A DNA stretch of 64,000 nt, taken from Tanytarsus gracilentus. Taxonomy: Eukaryota > Arthropoda > Insecta > Diptera > Chironomidae. The stretch is taken from positions 5,726,501 to 5,790,500 of the forward strand of contig JAXRKN010000045.1 of assembly GCA_038502055.1 (NCBI GenBank). Direction: 5' to 3'. The notes under the pieces were generated by a model. The model searched no databases. It saw nothing but the letters and a program-made list of their open reading frames with translations, and was not told the DNA's origin. Of the stretch, positions 12,801 to 26,100 are shown one piece after another (within the stretch, counting starts at the first letter, position 1; every line of letters begins with the position of its first letter). The position numbers and the translations under genes are program-made.

Positions 12801-14119
12801 TTATACATTTTTTTGGTGAATATAAGAGCTTTGCGAGAATTAAGAGCGTGATGATAATAAAATTGAGTGGAGTGATTATTAATGATGAGATTCAGGTGTG
12901 GTATTTAGAATGGACATTAAAATTTTAATGAAGAATAAATTTTGAGATTATTAAGAGCAACATTTTTGGGGTTAACTTATATTGTTAGAACTTGCTCTTA
13001 AGACACTCCTTTAAAATAATTCTTCACACGTCAAAAATATTCTCAACCACCATCGAATTGCCAAAAAAAACTATTCGCCCTCATGACTTCCAAACGTCAA
13101 CGATTTCCCCAATTGAACTTAAGTCGTCATTAGCTCTCGACACTCGCATGAGATTATTTCGCTGCTCACCATTAGACATTATTAAGTCTGGATTAAATTT
13201 AGATCAATAATTTTCGGTTGTTTACCACAAAAAAAACACAAGTTCGAGACACAATGATATAATTAAGGCATAAATATGAAGTTTTTTTTCGTGTATTATT
13301 TCAAGAGAAGCGTGAATTACAAGATATAATAATAACTTACTTTGTGATGCTGCGGTGGCATTAATAGCTCCATATATATATATGAGAGGTATAAAAAAAT
13401 TTGGATCAACACTTGCCACTAACGCGTGTTACATTCAGAGCTATTAACTCTAGCTTTTGTTAGCAGCTGCGGTTTATTGTTAAATTGGGATTGTCTTATG
13501 AACTTTAATAATGCCAGTGATGATGATGAAGAGGAAAAAAATTTCGTGATTTCTTTGTTATTCAAAAAATTTGCTTCCTTTCGGTGATTTTTTTGGCGAG
13601 ACAAACTGCTATCGAATATCCAAGAGAAAAATATTCATTAAATTTTAAAATTAAATTGAAGGTTCAAATCTTTTTAAATTTACAAAATCATTTGTAAGAT
13701 TGATGATTTGTTTTACTCAAAATTTAATGCTCGAAAATATTTAAATTATTTTTAAAACTTAATTCCAGTTTCGATTGCATTAATATCATCTCTACAAAAA
13801 ATTCATTTCGAAATTGAGTCAATGAATGCAAAAAAACACTCAATATAAATTGTGAAGATGCTCGAGAGAGGAAAGTAAAAAAGTTTTCTCGACTTTTAAT
13901 TAAAATTGCATTTCAATGTGCTTTCACCCAATAACATTATCGTCGAGGCATCGATTTCGATTTGAAATTCATTAACATGTGTATCGAGTCTGTAATTATT
14001 TATTTGCTCAAAAATTTATGATTTTCATCGTGTTTCAGTTTTGCGCGCATTTCGATTAGCGGCGCACGAATTTGCTGTCGGGATGGAATTTTTTAATTTT
14101 TGGAAGCTTTTATTTATCC

Positions 14120-14180
14120 ATCAAGGGATGGAAATTTAAAAATTGTTTTTAAAATTTTTAATTAATTTCCACTCCTTGAT
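14120..14180. repeat. short foldback, CAAGGGATGGAAA type
   Basis: The left arm ATCAAGGGATGGAAATT and right arm AATTTCCACTCCTTGAT pair at 15 of 17 positions around a 27-bp AT-rich centre. It shares its arm sequence with 47464-47566 and 51645-51756. Confidence 0.7.
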
Positions 14181-15066
14181 TTTTTGTTTGGTTTACATGA
14201 CACTCAATTAGCAATTTCTCTTGGTCCCTTCGCTGCATCTTCTTCCGTGTCGTCTCTTTTCCTCAATTCAAATTTGCCTTTGATCTTCTTCCTCCTCTCT
14301 CTCTCATTTCGGACCGCTCTTAATTGCTTGCGCTACAACTGCTGAAATAATTCATTCCAGCTATTGAGACATTTCTTGTTGATTTTACTTCTGAAAGAGA
14401 AATGCATTTCGCTTTATAAGGTGAATCGAAAATCGAGAAACATTTTCGAGCGTGTTTGCAGAGGGCACAAATTCGTCAATGGAATTGGATATGACATCGA
14501 GTATTTACAAAAATGCCTTAAGAAATTTAATTTGTTGCTAAAAAGCCGTTTTAAATTGGAAGTCAGTGAGTTGTGAATTACAAAAGGGTTTAAGTTACAT
14601 TTCGAGCATGATTTTTGAAAAATTTAATGACATTTTTACAACAATGTAGAACTTTCGAATTAAATTTGATAATTTTTATTGATTAAATAAATTAAAAATT
14701 CACTTTCAAATTTTATACCCCTCTAAAAATCACCAAGAAGCGACATAAAATTATTAATAACAAACGGAAGCTAATAAACTTTTTTTTAATTTCGTTAATG
14801 AATTAATCCATTTTTATTAATTTTTTCCGTCTTTGAAAATATCATCCAGTCGACCATAAATGAGATGTTCGAAAGAACGTGGCGATTTTTTAATTTTCTC
14901 ACAAGCACTGATTGAATTTTAACCACACAGGAATTTATAAATCATTGAAGTGTTCTTTTGGGGAAGTTAAAAATTAATTTAGCAAAGTTATTTGAAATAA
15001 ATTAGATTTTATTTAAGTAAAAGTCAATTGAATACGAAAAAGAATAATTTATCAAATTGTGAAAAA

Positions 15067-15077
15067 GGTTCGAATCC
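15067..15077 (+). repeat. B-box-like motif
   Basis: Exact copy preceded by AAAAA and followed by TTAAATTTA. Confidence 0.7.
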
Positions 15078-17379
15078 TTAAATTTACATTAAACTTAATG
15101 GATAACAATCAATTCCAAATTTAAAAATTTTATTTTGCTCCAGTTGATTTGAATATTTTAAGGTGATTATCGTTCAGAAAAAATCTCGATTGTAAAAATT
15201 TATGTGAAGTCGTTCTTTAATTTTTTAAATGTGAATTCTAATAAGTAGCAACAGCAGCAGTTTTACACAGAAAAAAAGCTTGGAATTCAATAAAATAATA
15301 ATTAACGGAATTATCTGTCTATCTATAAAATCTCGCGCTCCTAAAAAAATCGTTTTGCTGCGGCGCGACAATCAAATTAAGATTTTTATGAGAGATTGGA
15401 AAACATTTTTTTTTCTGGATATGAGAAAGAGACTTTCAAGTAGCTAGACATGGTTCAAACTGATTTATAGTTATCACGATGCATATGATACGATTTTAAA
15501 GACTAAAGCCGATGGCTATTTGCATTTTATGAGTCAACTTCTGATGGATTTGAAATACAATATTCAACTTTTTAGTGAGAGATGAGATTTATAACATGGA
15601 TGATCATCATCAGATTCAAAAACATGATAAGATTTTTTTAAATTTTATCGATCTTATTATGGCGAATGTTGGTAGCTAATCGAAAGTTATAAAAAAAATA
15701 AAAAAACCATAAAATGAGAAAAAATTTATTGATAGTTTTTGCAATGCGTAGGAAAATTAGATGAGAAAATAAACAGTTTGGAGATGAAGATCATTAAGGA
15801 GTTTGTTTGGGTTTTACAGAATAAAATTTAAAAATGTAATTCTTATTTTTTTAATAAGGAAATGCCCACAAAACACGAAGGTCATTTTTAATAAGCCCTC
15901 AAAAAAAAGATTGTTAAAAATATTCACACGAAATTGTATCAATAAATTTTTTCTCACTGTACACTCCTTAAAAATGTAATCATCCCAAAAAAAATTATGC
16001 TGTGTATCACGAGAGAGCCATCTGAAATCAATTAAACAACGGCAAAAAATGAACTAGCATATACGAAAAAAAGAGCTCCTGCTGATTTTTTATTACATCG
16101 GTAATTCCGAGCAAGAAACAAATTGCAGAGATGAAATTACATACACACAACAACAAAACTAAATGAATAATGCATGCGCGAGTGTGCAACAAAATTGCTC
16201 CGCAAAACGCACAATCGACTTTTTTTCTTCTTCACATCCCGAACATGATCGATAATTTAATGAAATTTAATTTAATTCGAACGAGAGAGAAAAAATATAA
16301 TTAAACCAATTGACGACGAGGGATTATCAATTACGGTCGATATGCGTTGACACGTGCGAGTATGTTGTGGGGAATTGCTAAGCACTTGTTGATGTGCAAT
16401 TAAATGTGCAAGTTTTAATTATTTTAAGAAACTTAAGAAGATTAAAACCGTTTAGAAAAGTTATTGCGTAGACTCGGTGGCGGATATTAAAAAAATATAA
16501 ACTCAGTTGTTATCGTTAAGCGAGATTTTGTTCATTAAATTAATTTTAAAGTTTAACTGAAAAAATCTTGAATTATTTGAAACTCAAAACTTGAATTTTT
16601 AAATATTCAAATGACTTTTTTAATAATGCATCTCCAAAAAAGTTTGCATGCATTTAATTGACGAAGAAAATATTAGCAATTGAAATCAACCACATAAGAA
16701 TGCAAATTTTGGTCGAATACAATTTTGTGAAATGATAAAAGATGAAAATAAAAGTATAATTTTCATCTTCATAACGATGGACTTCTTGCTGCGATTTCTG
16801 CTTAAATATGCACACGTATTTTGCATCATTGTTGGTGATATGCGAGCGAGAGAAGAAATCGATAAAAAACGGCAATTATCGATATTTTGTGGGATTTAAG
16901 AGTGCCTCACAGTAGTAGCATGTGAAACAGTCACTCCAATTTTGAGTGGATCGTAAATTATTTCCTTTCGATTTCGTGGCATAACTCACGGCGAGGATGG
17001 CGATTAAAAAATAAAGTTATGAGCATAAACCCTTGTGGCACAGAAAAGGAAAAATAAAGGAATTTTGATGGAACTTGCATGGAATCTTTCGGAACTTGCA
17101 TGGAAAAAAATAACTTGACGGAAATTTGAAGGAATTTAATGGAACTTGACGGAATTTCAATGGAATTTCTGCGACCACTTTACCGGAAATTTGACGGAAT
17201 TTGATGGAAAAAAATCCTTCAAAATCCATTGGATTTTTTAAGGAAAATTTTGGAATTCCATTGGAAAAGTATAGGAAATTTTTTCCATTTCTTTTCCACC
17301 AAATTTCTTATGGAAATCTTTAGGAATTTTATCGGAAAAAAATATTCCATCAAAATTCCGTCAAATTCCGCTTAAGGAA

Positions 17380-17965
17380 AGTTGTGGAATTTTCAAGGAA
17401 TTTATTTTCCATCAAAATTCCGTCATGTTCCGTTTAGGAAAAGTTGTGGAATTTTAACGGAATTGTTTTCCATCAAAATTCCGTTAAGGAAAGTTGTGGA
17501 ATTTTCAAGGAATTTATTTTCCATCAAAATTCCGTCATGTTCCGTTTAGGAAAAATGTGGAATTTTAACGGAATTTATTTCCATCAAAATTCCGTCATGT
17601 TCCGTTTCGGGAAAAGTTGTGGAATTTTAACGAAATTTATTTTCCATCAAAATTCCGTCATGTTCCGTTTAGGAAAAATGTGGAATTTTAACGGAATTTA
17701 TTTCCATCAAATTTCCGTCATGTTCCGTTTAGGGAAAAGTTGTGGAATTTTAACGGAATTTATTTTCCATCAAAATTCCGTCATGTTCCGTTTAGGAAAA
17801 ATGTGGAATTTTAACGGAATTTATTTCCATCAAAATTCCGTCATGTTCCGTTTAGGAAAGTTGTGGAATTTTAACGGAATTTATTTTCCATTAAATTTCC
17901 GTCAATTTCCGTTTAGGAAACAGTTGGAATTTTCAAGGAATTTATTTTCCAACAAAATTCCTTTA
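17380..17965. repeat. ~60-bp satellite inside the 17030-18840 element
   Basis: Roughly nine tandem units of about 59-63 bp, each made of GGAATTTTAACGGAATTTAT, TTCCATCAAAATTCCG and TCATGTTCCGTTTAGG. Alternating units (GGAAAAATG versus GGAAAAGTTG) suggest a higher-order period of about 120 bp. The plus strand is open across 17444-18022, but the encoded repeat (WNFNGIYFHQNSVMF type) merely reflects the satellite. Confidence 0.9.
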
Positions 17966-18059
17966 AATTTCAACGAATTTTTTTTAGATTTCAACGGAAT
18001 TCATTGGAAATTTATTGCTTAAATATTCTTTTGCCAAAAATAATTTAATATATATTTTG

Positions 18060-18127
18060 GCTTCGTGACGGAATGGTAAAGCGGCGCAACGTGATAAGGA
18101 GTCCTCGGTTCGAATCTCGGTGGAGCA
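18060..18127 (+). other. tRNA-like sequence (A box and B box), probably a pseudo-tRNA
   Basis: A box TGGTAAAGCGG at 18074-18084 fits TRGYNNARNNG. The B box GGTTCGAATCT is at 18107-18117. The 5' GCTTCGT and 3' GTGGAGC ends can pair over seven positions with wobbles, and a terminal A follows. Against a working tRNA: the A-to-B spacing is only 22 bp, the T-stem has a mismatch, and there is no nearby T-run terminator. It is most likely a tRNA-derived Pol III promoter or relic carried by the element. Confidence 0.5.
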
Positions 18128-18284
18128 AAAAAGATGTAAGTAAAAAATAAATAATTTCCTATAATTTCCAACAGATTTCCAGAACTCAGAATCAGCTATG
18201 ACAACGACTTCAAATATTACCTCTTCAGGCCCAGGTAGGATCCAGAAGTGGGCCCGAGCTGCGAAGGATCCAAAAATTTATTTT

Positions 18285-18680
18285 TTTCTTATGGATTCCA
18301 TTAGTTATTTTTCCATTGGATTTCCATTGATTTCCATCGATTTCCATTGGATTTCCATCGGAAATGTGATGGATTCCGTAAGAATTTTGATGGATTCCAT
18401 CGGAAATTTGATAAATTCCATTGAATTTCCGACGGAATCTATCAAATTTCCGATGGATTCTATCGAATTTCCGATGGATTCCTTCGAATTTCCAATGGAT
18501 TCCATCGGATTCCTTATGGATTCCATCGAATTTCCGACGGAATCTATCAAATTTCCGATGGATTCCATGGGAGTTCCAATGGATTCCATCGGATTTCTTA
18601 TGGAATCCATCGGATTTCCAATGGATTCCATCGGAATTCTTATGGATTCCATCGAATTCCGTTTTATTTCCATTAAAATT
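18285..18680. repeat. 15-18 bp satellite inside the 17030-18840 element
   Basis: Many tandem variants of GATGGATTCCATCGGATTTCC with periods of 15 or 18 bp. The unit is partly self-complementary (GGATTCCATCG). Periods divisible by three keep several frames open on both strands. These give repetitive MDSIEFP- and MESIGNP-like translations that should not be called genes. Confidence 0.9.
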
Positions 18681-18840
18681 CCCATGTACGTAAATATTTA
18701 CGTACGTTTTTTCATTTCCGATGGAAATTTTGATGGAAGAATTGTACCATTTTGCCCCTTTTTCCGACGGAATTTTTCCGTCAAGTTCCACCAAAATTCC
18801 AGTAAAGTTCCTACATTTTTCCTTTTCTGTGCTACAAGGG

Positions 18841-20186
18841 AAGTGACCATAAATGCAACATTGTGAACTCGATACGGGTGTGGGCAAATATTTAACATTT
18901 TTAATTAATTTTATTGGCCGAATGTCAAAATATTTTCTTTCTCGGCTTATGAAAAATGATAATTTTGCAGGAATAAATTTTTGAAAAATTACCGCTATAA
19001 ATTTTGAAACAATGTCAAAATTTGCATTCGACAAATCTAAAATAAGTCATGAAGAAAGTGCATTTGTCATAAATCATGTCAAATTGAATCAATAAATACT
19101 GACTTGACTGTCATCAACCTGCGCATTTTAAAGCGAACTTTTTCCCTTACCAAAAGCAGACTTTGATAGACATTCAATCGAAATAAATCATTTCAATCTC
19201 GATTATGAGCACTCACTCACTCCGGAGTAGCTCCAATTCTGTATTCGTCGAGTTGAATGAAATTAGCGTTTATGATAAATTGAATCAATCATCGAGCAGA
19301 GCAAGAAGGAGAGAAAGAGGAGGCCAAAAACCTGAATTACTGCTGTATTTACCTCAAAAACTCGTCTTCAAATGAAAGAAAGAATTGAAGAGAAAAAATT
19401 TTTCTTTATTTGTACTTCGAGTCCATATTCGAACTTTATTGTGTGTGGACTTATAGAGAGAGAATATATGAGTTATGGATTAGAGTGAAATGGGGAGATT
19501 TTAATTGTAATTAATTTGCGGTAATTATAATTAAAGAAATAATTTTAAACATTTAATTTTATTTTTCGTATAAATTAGTTAATAATTAAACTATCCATTT
19601 TATAATTCTGAAATTTCAAAAATTCAAAAATGTTAAAATTTAAGGTTCGAATCCTATAAATTCAAAATAAATATTTGTTTCCTGTTAAGATGGTAAAATT
19701 TTTTTTCGAAATATTTATATTTTTTAAATAATTGCAGTCGACCGACCGTACAACAAATCCCCATAAACACGCTGCACACACAAACCTGCATTAACATGCG
19801 CTGAATTTAAATTCACTTTTGCAATACACGATGATGTATTATGAATTGATATCTGTCACAAATTTGATATATCATCTTCTCGTGTCTCTCTTTCGATGTC
19901 TGCACGCCATGTCATGAACCATTTGCAGAAGTTTCTTCAAAAGCAAAATGAAAATGTTTCGCATTTTTATTGCTGCACAAATAGACATTTATTTTTTTCA
20001 TATATGAGCGATAACTCGACGAAAAAAAAGAAATGAAAATCTCATTTCGCATTGATGTGAATTTTCTTCTTCTTCCTCGACATTCCATTGATGGATTGAA
20101 TGGAATGTCAATGACTTAATTTATTAATATCTGTACAATTTGTAATTACATATTTTTCATCTCTTGATCATTATTTTTTTATGCAG
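18841..20186. other. noncoding stretch just upstream of the receptor's first coding exon
   Basis: No exon is recognised apart from possible untranslated sequence. It contains one exact B-box-like motif (19644). The last bases, T-rich followed by ATGCAG at 20181-20186, look like a splice acceptor directly abutting the ATG, which suggests an upstream noncoding exon that I cannot locate. Confidence 0.5.
19644..19654 (+). repeat. B-box-like motif
   Basis: Exact copy preceded by AAAATTTAA and followed by TATAAATT. Confidence 0.7.
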
Positions 20187-23100
20187 ATGAATCAACAGTG
20201 CAAAGTGTGCGGTGAGCCTGCTGCGGGCTTTCATTTTGGTGCATTTACCTGCGAAGGATGCAAGGTGAGTTTCGAATTTTTATTTTTTATGTAATGACGG
20301 GGATGCAGGACTTTCGCATTGCACTTAAAGTTGCAGTTAAATTTGATATTTTACTCAATATTTTTTCAAGTATTAAATTAAAAATATTTTAAAAATATAT
20401 CAAACATGGTTCGTAGGGATCCTCACGGTGAATACCGGTACGGTGATCACCGGTGATCACCGAAACTTTTCGTCACCGGTGATCACCGATTTTTTGTCCG
20501 GTGACACCGGTGACGAAATTAATACATTTTTCTATACTTTTTGAATTTTTTTTAAGGTAAAAATTTTTTAAACTAGTAAATTTTAATTGAGAAATTATAG
20601 AATACATTTGAAAACGTTTTCAAACCAAAATTAAATGGCTAAGAAAATTCGTTCAAAATATGTTAACTTAAAAAAGTTTTTTCAGTATTTAAATTTTTAA
20701 ATTTTTTAGATAAATAATCAAAAAATTTCATACCAAAAAAAACTAAACATTTAAATGAGTGAAAAAACTTTTTAGTTGTGGGTTATTTTGAAAGATTTGT
20801 TCAAAGACAACAGTTTAACATGTTAGTTTGATATCTTATCAAACTTTTAAAATACTAAAAATTTATAGAAATATTTTAAAGATATTTTGTTAAGATTGAA
20901 GTTTGATTCATAATTAACGAGAAAGAAAAATTTCTACAAATAATAAGAAAAACTTAGCTTTTTTAGTGTTAAACTTTATTATTTATATGGACAGCAAAAT
21001 GTATCTAAAAATTGGTCCATAAGAACTTCCAAAATGGCCAAAAAGTAGTTTTTTCCTTCAGAAATGTTGGTCAAAAGTCATCACCGGTGTACCGGTGATC
21101 ACCGGTGACGGCATTTTATTCACCGGTGATCACCGAAATTGCATTCACCGGTGAATTAAGGATCCCTAATGGTTCGAATCCTATAATTTGAATTTTCATC
21201 TTTCCTCGTCAAGATTCTTGTTTGATTTTTTTTTTCAAAAAAAAATAATTCTCAAACATGCAAAAGTCCGTCAATAACCGTAAAGTAGATGAAACTTGTT
21301 AACAAGAAGTCAACATGAAGAAAGGAATTTTAAAATTGCCACGGAGATTTCACGGCACTCTCTAAGCAAAAATTCTTCAGCATTTTATGCCATTCTGTCT
21401 CTTATCTGCCAATGTATGCCACATCCACTGGCTCACTCGAGAGCGCACTATATGACAACGCGAGATAGAAAGGCTTATGCTTGCACTCTCCATGGGCTTT
21501 CGGACTTTAAGTGGAAAGTTGTAAATTTTTTCCTCTCCTCTTCTATTAATGAAGCAGCGTAAGAAGTGCTGTCGCTTGCGACTATTAACATAAATTTCCT
21601 AATCACACAAACATCCGATGTCACGCAGCGAGATGGAGAGCGGGGAGAGAAAGAGACATTACAGTTAGAGGTCGTAGAGGGCTTCACTTGGTTCTCTCTC
21701 TCCTCCACGTTTACTGTCGCGCACATCTCACATGTGGCAAATTCCTTTGCTGATCACATCAACTTCATAGGTTTATTGTGCTTTCGTTGGGATTCGCGAA
21801 GGAGAAAGGTGATAAGAGGAGACAATAAAAAAAATATTGAAGAGTTTGAGTTTATTTTGAAAATACTTTTTACTGTTATCTCAATTTAAAAGAAATAAAA
21901 ATTATTTTTGTGTCCCACCCTTGAAAAAAGGTTTTTCTGCATAAAAATTTTGCTCTCGAGATTAATTTTATTCCTGCTGAGCTCAACTTTTAATATTTTA
22001 TTTTTCAAGCTCATAAAACAATTCAAATTCAAAAGAGTCGTTAGAATTTTCTTTCTTATCAAGTTTTAATTTCGCAGTTCTCCATTTAATCCTGACTTAT
22101 CGAATCCATATTCCACACATTTCAACTTTTTATCTCTATAAAGTTGTCTTCTAATTAGCGTCCAATCAATGAAAAGTATCGAGCGCAAAATTTATGTCAC
22201 TTTTAAAAGCGTCACAATTTGAATATTGTAATTTTCTTAATATCATCATCTGAGTAAATTTATCTCTCACCGACATCATCCAAATTGCAAAAGCCATCGA
22301 TGTCTGTCAAAATATTCCGATATTAATAAGTCACTAAATGCGAACAAATTTTTTGTTGGAAAATTTCTTTTGATGTCGCTTGATTATCATAAAATTAATA
22401 TGTATTTTGCTCATAAACTTTTATTGTTATTGTCGATATCTCGATTTTTTTTTCTTTGTTCATCTTTTCAATAAAATAAAGATGCGCGACATAATAAATG
22501 TGGTTCAGAGTTTTAAGATTAGCGCGAGGTTTTGTGAGTTTTTAAGTTTAAAAAAATAAAAAAAGTGCAAAATACATTTTCAAGACGTGTACTTATATTA
22601 TTAAATTTTAGGAATTGAACCTACCACCATCGAAATATAATTTCTTAAATTTTTGTGTTTATATTACAATTGAATAAAATAATTAATTTAAATTTCAAAA
22701 TATCAAATTTAAATAAATTTATTTCTTCCTGTGTTACACATTTCATAAACAACCCCAAAAAACAACATTAAACTCGTTTTCTTTTATCTTAGAATCAATA
22801 ACGATTTTTCTGATTCTAATTTCTTGACATTCAAAAATGCCCAATTTTATTGAATATTGTGACTCAAATTAGCATTGATTATTTTAGATCTCATTCGATG
22901 TCTCTAGAACATTTCTTTTTAAGCTGAATTTTATCGCATGAAAAATGTGGTTGGTGACACATATAAAATTTTGCATAACATCATTTTGTAAAAATATCGA
23001 GTCTAAACTCAACTAAAATTGTTGTTTCATTCCGGAAGATCATAATTTTCATCATGACCTTGCTGCTCATGTTTCTCATCTAATAAATATTAACCTTAAA

Positions 23101-26100
23101 TATATTTAACAACATGATTTATTTTCGCCATCGATTTTGTCAACTCAACACAAAAACGTAGCGTTCACGCTGTGTTTGATGATTTGCATAAAAACAAATT
23201 TGGAGCATTTAATTATATTTCAAAAAATGTCTTGCATTCCAATAACGAAAATAATATGGCTAAAATCTATTAATATTAAAATTCGATAAATTTACGTGTT
23301 TGTATAACGTTCATAAATTTTACCCCGAAAAAAGCATTTAAATATGTGTTTATACTCGGCACCTTATCGAAAATATCTGTGAAGAAAAATTTTAACAATT
23401 TTTTTATGAATATTATTTAAATTAGATCACAAGAAAGAGAAGTTTATGAACCTGTGTGAAATTTAAATTAGAGCGGTGTAATTTGAGAAGGTGGAATGAA
23501 GAAATTTTTTGAGAGAAAAAAGACATGAAATTAATTGAGAGTTTATGTTAAATTAATCTGATAACGGAGGAATTTTTTTAATATTCTGATGAAGAAGCTT
23601 TAATATTCCATTAAAAATGGTTATAAATATTGATTGAGAAAACTATAACATTTTTTTAAAAATTCAAAATATTTTTGTGATCTAGAAAAAAGAAGATTTG
23701 TATGAATTTAAAACTTCCTTCACTGACATTAAAGCAAATTTAATTGACTGCAAAAAATTGCCTCAAAATTACTGCGCGCATTTGCATTGAAATCACCGCC
23801 CACAACAATTTGCCAAACACGTCTCGAAAAATTTTTAAGCTTTCTTCCCAAAAGAGCATGAATTTATGAATAGTCGTTAACAGTACCCAAACTCGAGTCC
23901 ATTTCGAAAATAAGTAGGAATTATTTCATGCGTCGTTAAGAGAGAATTTTTAAAAATTTATTTCACAAAGGCTTGCGCTTTTTAATAAATGTCTCAATCA
24001 AGTGCAATCGTGTGTGTGTGTGAAAGTGCATTGACTGTGAATTATTTAGCCGAATTTCTCATAATTTCCTCTTAACTGCCATCCTATATAAAATGATTAT
24101 TGTCTCATAAAAATTTATGGTAATGCTGATATAAAGGATAATAATCGATGTTTGTTACTCGCTGAGAGGTTAAATGCAAGGGCAAAAAACTAAGCATTTT
24201 GTCAGTATATTAAAAAAAATTAGACAATAAAAACAAAAATTGTAAACGTTAGGACTTGAACCTTTGAAAATTCTTATTGTTTTTAATTTAAATTTATTTA
24301 ACTTAAACACGCTCAAATTTCCCCAAAAAGTCAATTCTCACTTAAACATTTTTATGAAACTAAATTATAATAATTAAGGCCGATAGTGAGTGAATAAAAG
24401 AAGAGAGCAAAATTCGTTCATATCGTAACTCGAGAGATCAGAACATCACGAGAGGACAACAAATGAGGCTAAAAATTCGAGATTGAGTCATGATCATAAA
24501 AATTTATACGAATGCAGTTCACGCAAAAAAAAATGAGCAAGATTTGTGGAACGTAAATCATTAAAAAAAATTGCGAATTAACTCACAGCGCTCGACAAAC
24601 AACGGACAATAACGAAGGGTACAAAAAAATATAATCATGAGACATGAACTGAACTGGGTTACCTTTTCGGGTCCTTTAATAAAATTATTTTTGGTAACAA
24701 CAATCTTTACGGTTGTTGCAACTGCAAGAGATGCTGTTTAATGATTAGTTTGTGAAAATTGAAACATGCACGTAAACGATAATTGCTAATTACTCACTAC
24801 TTACAATTCTGACCATGGACAAAAAAGTATGAGACCATAAAACGTAAATGGAAAATTAAAAATGCGAATTATTTTTGGGAATTTACACTTTCAAAGAATT
24901 TTAGCTTTCACTTTTTGAGGTTTTAGATATTTTTATGAATTTTGAATTCTTATCAATAACCAATTAAGCTAATGATTTTTATTGGAAAGAAATTTAATTT
25001 TATTGAAACAATAAATTTTCCGTAATTGTCTAAAATAAATTCAGTTAACTCTCTTAATTGGTTGATCACAATAAATTCCATCTATTCATAAATCTCATTG
25101 ACAGCTCACGCTAATAACACGCTCGAGATTTATCGGAAACCTCTCTAAGCGCTAATGGACCTCATTCAAAATGACATCGAAAGAAATTAAAATAAATTTT
25201 AGTTCAAATTATTGGAAGGAATTTGAGGAGAATCGTGAAATTAATTATACAATTTAAAGAATCATAATACACCGTCAATTAACGAACACACCTCTCAACA
25301 GCCACGAAGAGATATCGCGCTGAGTGTCGAATGGAAGAGAGGAAAAAATCTATTTTAAAGTTGAGATCACTGTTGTGAGAGATGTGAAGCCTGATTGATA
25401 TGTAAATGCGATTAACAGTAATAATTACATGCTGTTAAGTTGAGAAATAAAAAAGATTATCGGAGTCGATGACGATCGAAGCTTGTCTGGGCTTTAATTA
25501 TTTTTAGAACGGAGTCATTAAGTGACTTATGAGCTTTTTAGAATGGTGCTAATTCTGCACTGACAATCACTAATTGTTTAGTTGGGTGGAAATTGAACGA
25601 ATCCGAAGGTTTTAAATGTTTTTTACAGGTACAGTTTATTTAAAGATGTAAAATATCAATTTAAGAATTGCTAAAATTTAAGGTTCGAATCCTAAAAATT
25701 TAAAATAAAGTTATGTAATTTTGAGTGTTTTTTTTTAAAATCATTTTCAATTTTACAACTCATCACGGATAAACCCATTTTTAATTCCCCAGCTAAACCA
25801 GTTACTAACTAAAACACACGAGCGATATTATCTCGTGAGCGTAATCTTAAATGCATGCTGCACATGTAAAGCAAATTAATGCAGGCTTCTTATATATATA
25901 TGAAAAAAAATAGATTGTTAATCTGATCTTAATCAAGATCATGTGCTTGATTATTGCCATTTAGTCGACATCTTGTTTAAGGTTATCACGCGTGTGTTGC
26001 ATTGTCGTTGTTGCTAACGCCGCGCCGCGCTGCAAGCTGCATGTAAGCAATTAATGTTAATGTAAAATGTCAGACATTTTCGACACTTTTACTTCTATGT

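Larger units (their letters stand above)
5010..17029. other. long noncoding stretch
   Basis: About 12 kb with no convincing exon. The open frames are short and lack family similarity, splice partners or codon bias. It contains B-box-like motifs (6831 and 15067 exact; 5500 and 13661 degenerate), a CAAGGGATGGAAA-type foldback (14120-14180), and many AT-rich patches. It may hold regulatory DNA for the receptor gene downstream, but I cannot point to specific sites. Confidence 0.55.
17030..18840. mobile_element. 1.8-kb non-autonomous element with terminal inverted repeats
   Basis: The left end CCCTTGTGGCACAG and right end CTGTGCTACAAGGG are inverted copies with one mismatch. Both continue inward as AAAAGGAAAAAT followed by diverged GGAACTT/GGAATTTT-rich sequence. 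Inside lie a ~60-bp satellite, a tRNA-like sequence with a short palindrome (18033-18061) in front of it, and a second ~15-18 bp satellite. No transposase is present. Weak similarity may extend outward beyond CCCTTGT, and no clean target-site duplication was found, so the superfamily is open. Confidence 0.7.

Noticed and set aside
17444..18022. 192-codon open frame
   Set aside because: It is the in-frame reading of the ~60-bp satellite, with no start context or independent protein signal.
18198..19034. Long open frames on both strands (up to 269 codons)
   Set aside because: They read through the 15-18 bp satellite, whose period is divisible by three. The translations are simple repeats with no domain.
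21296..21889. Two adjacent open frames in the receptor intron, overlapped by one on the opposite strand
   Set aside because: Short, no recognisable domain, no splice partners. Slightly higher GC may only reflect other noncoding constraint.
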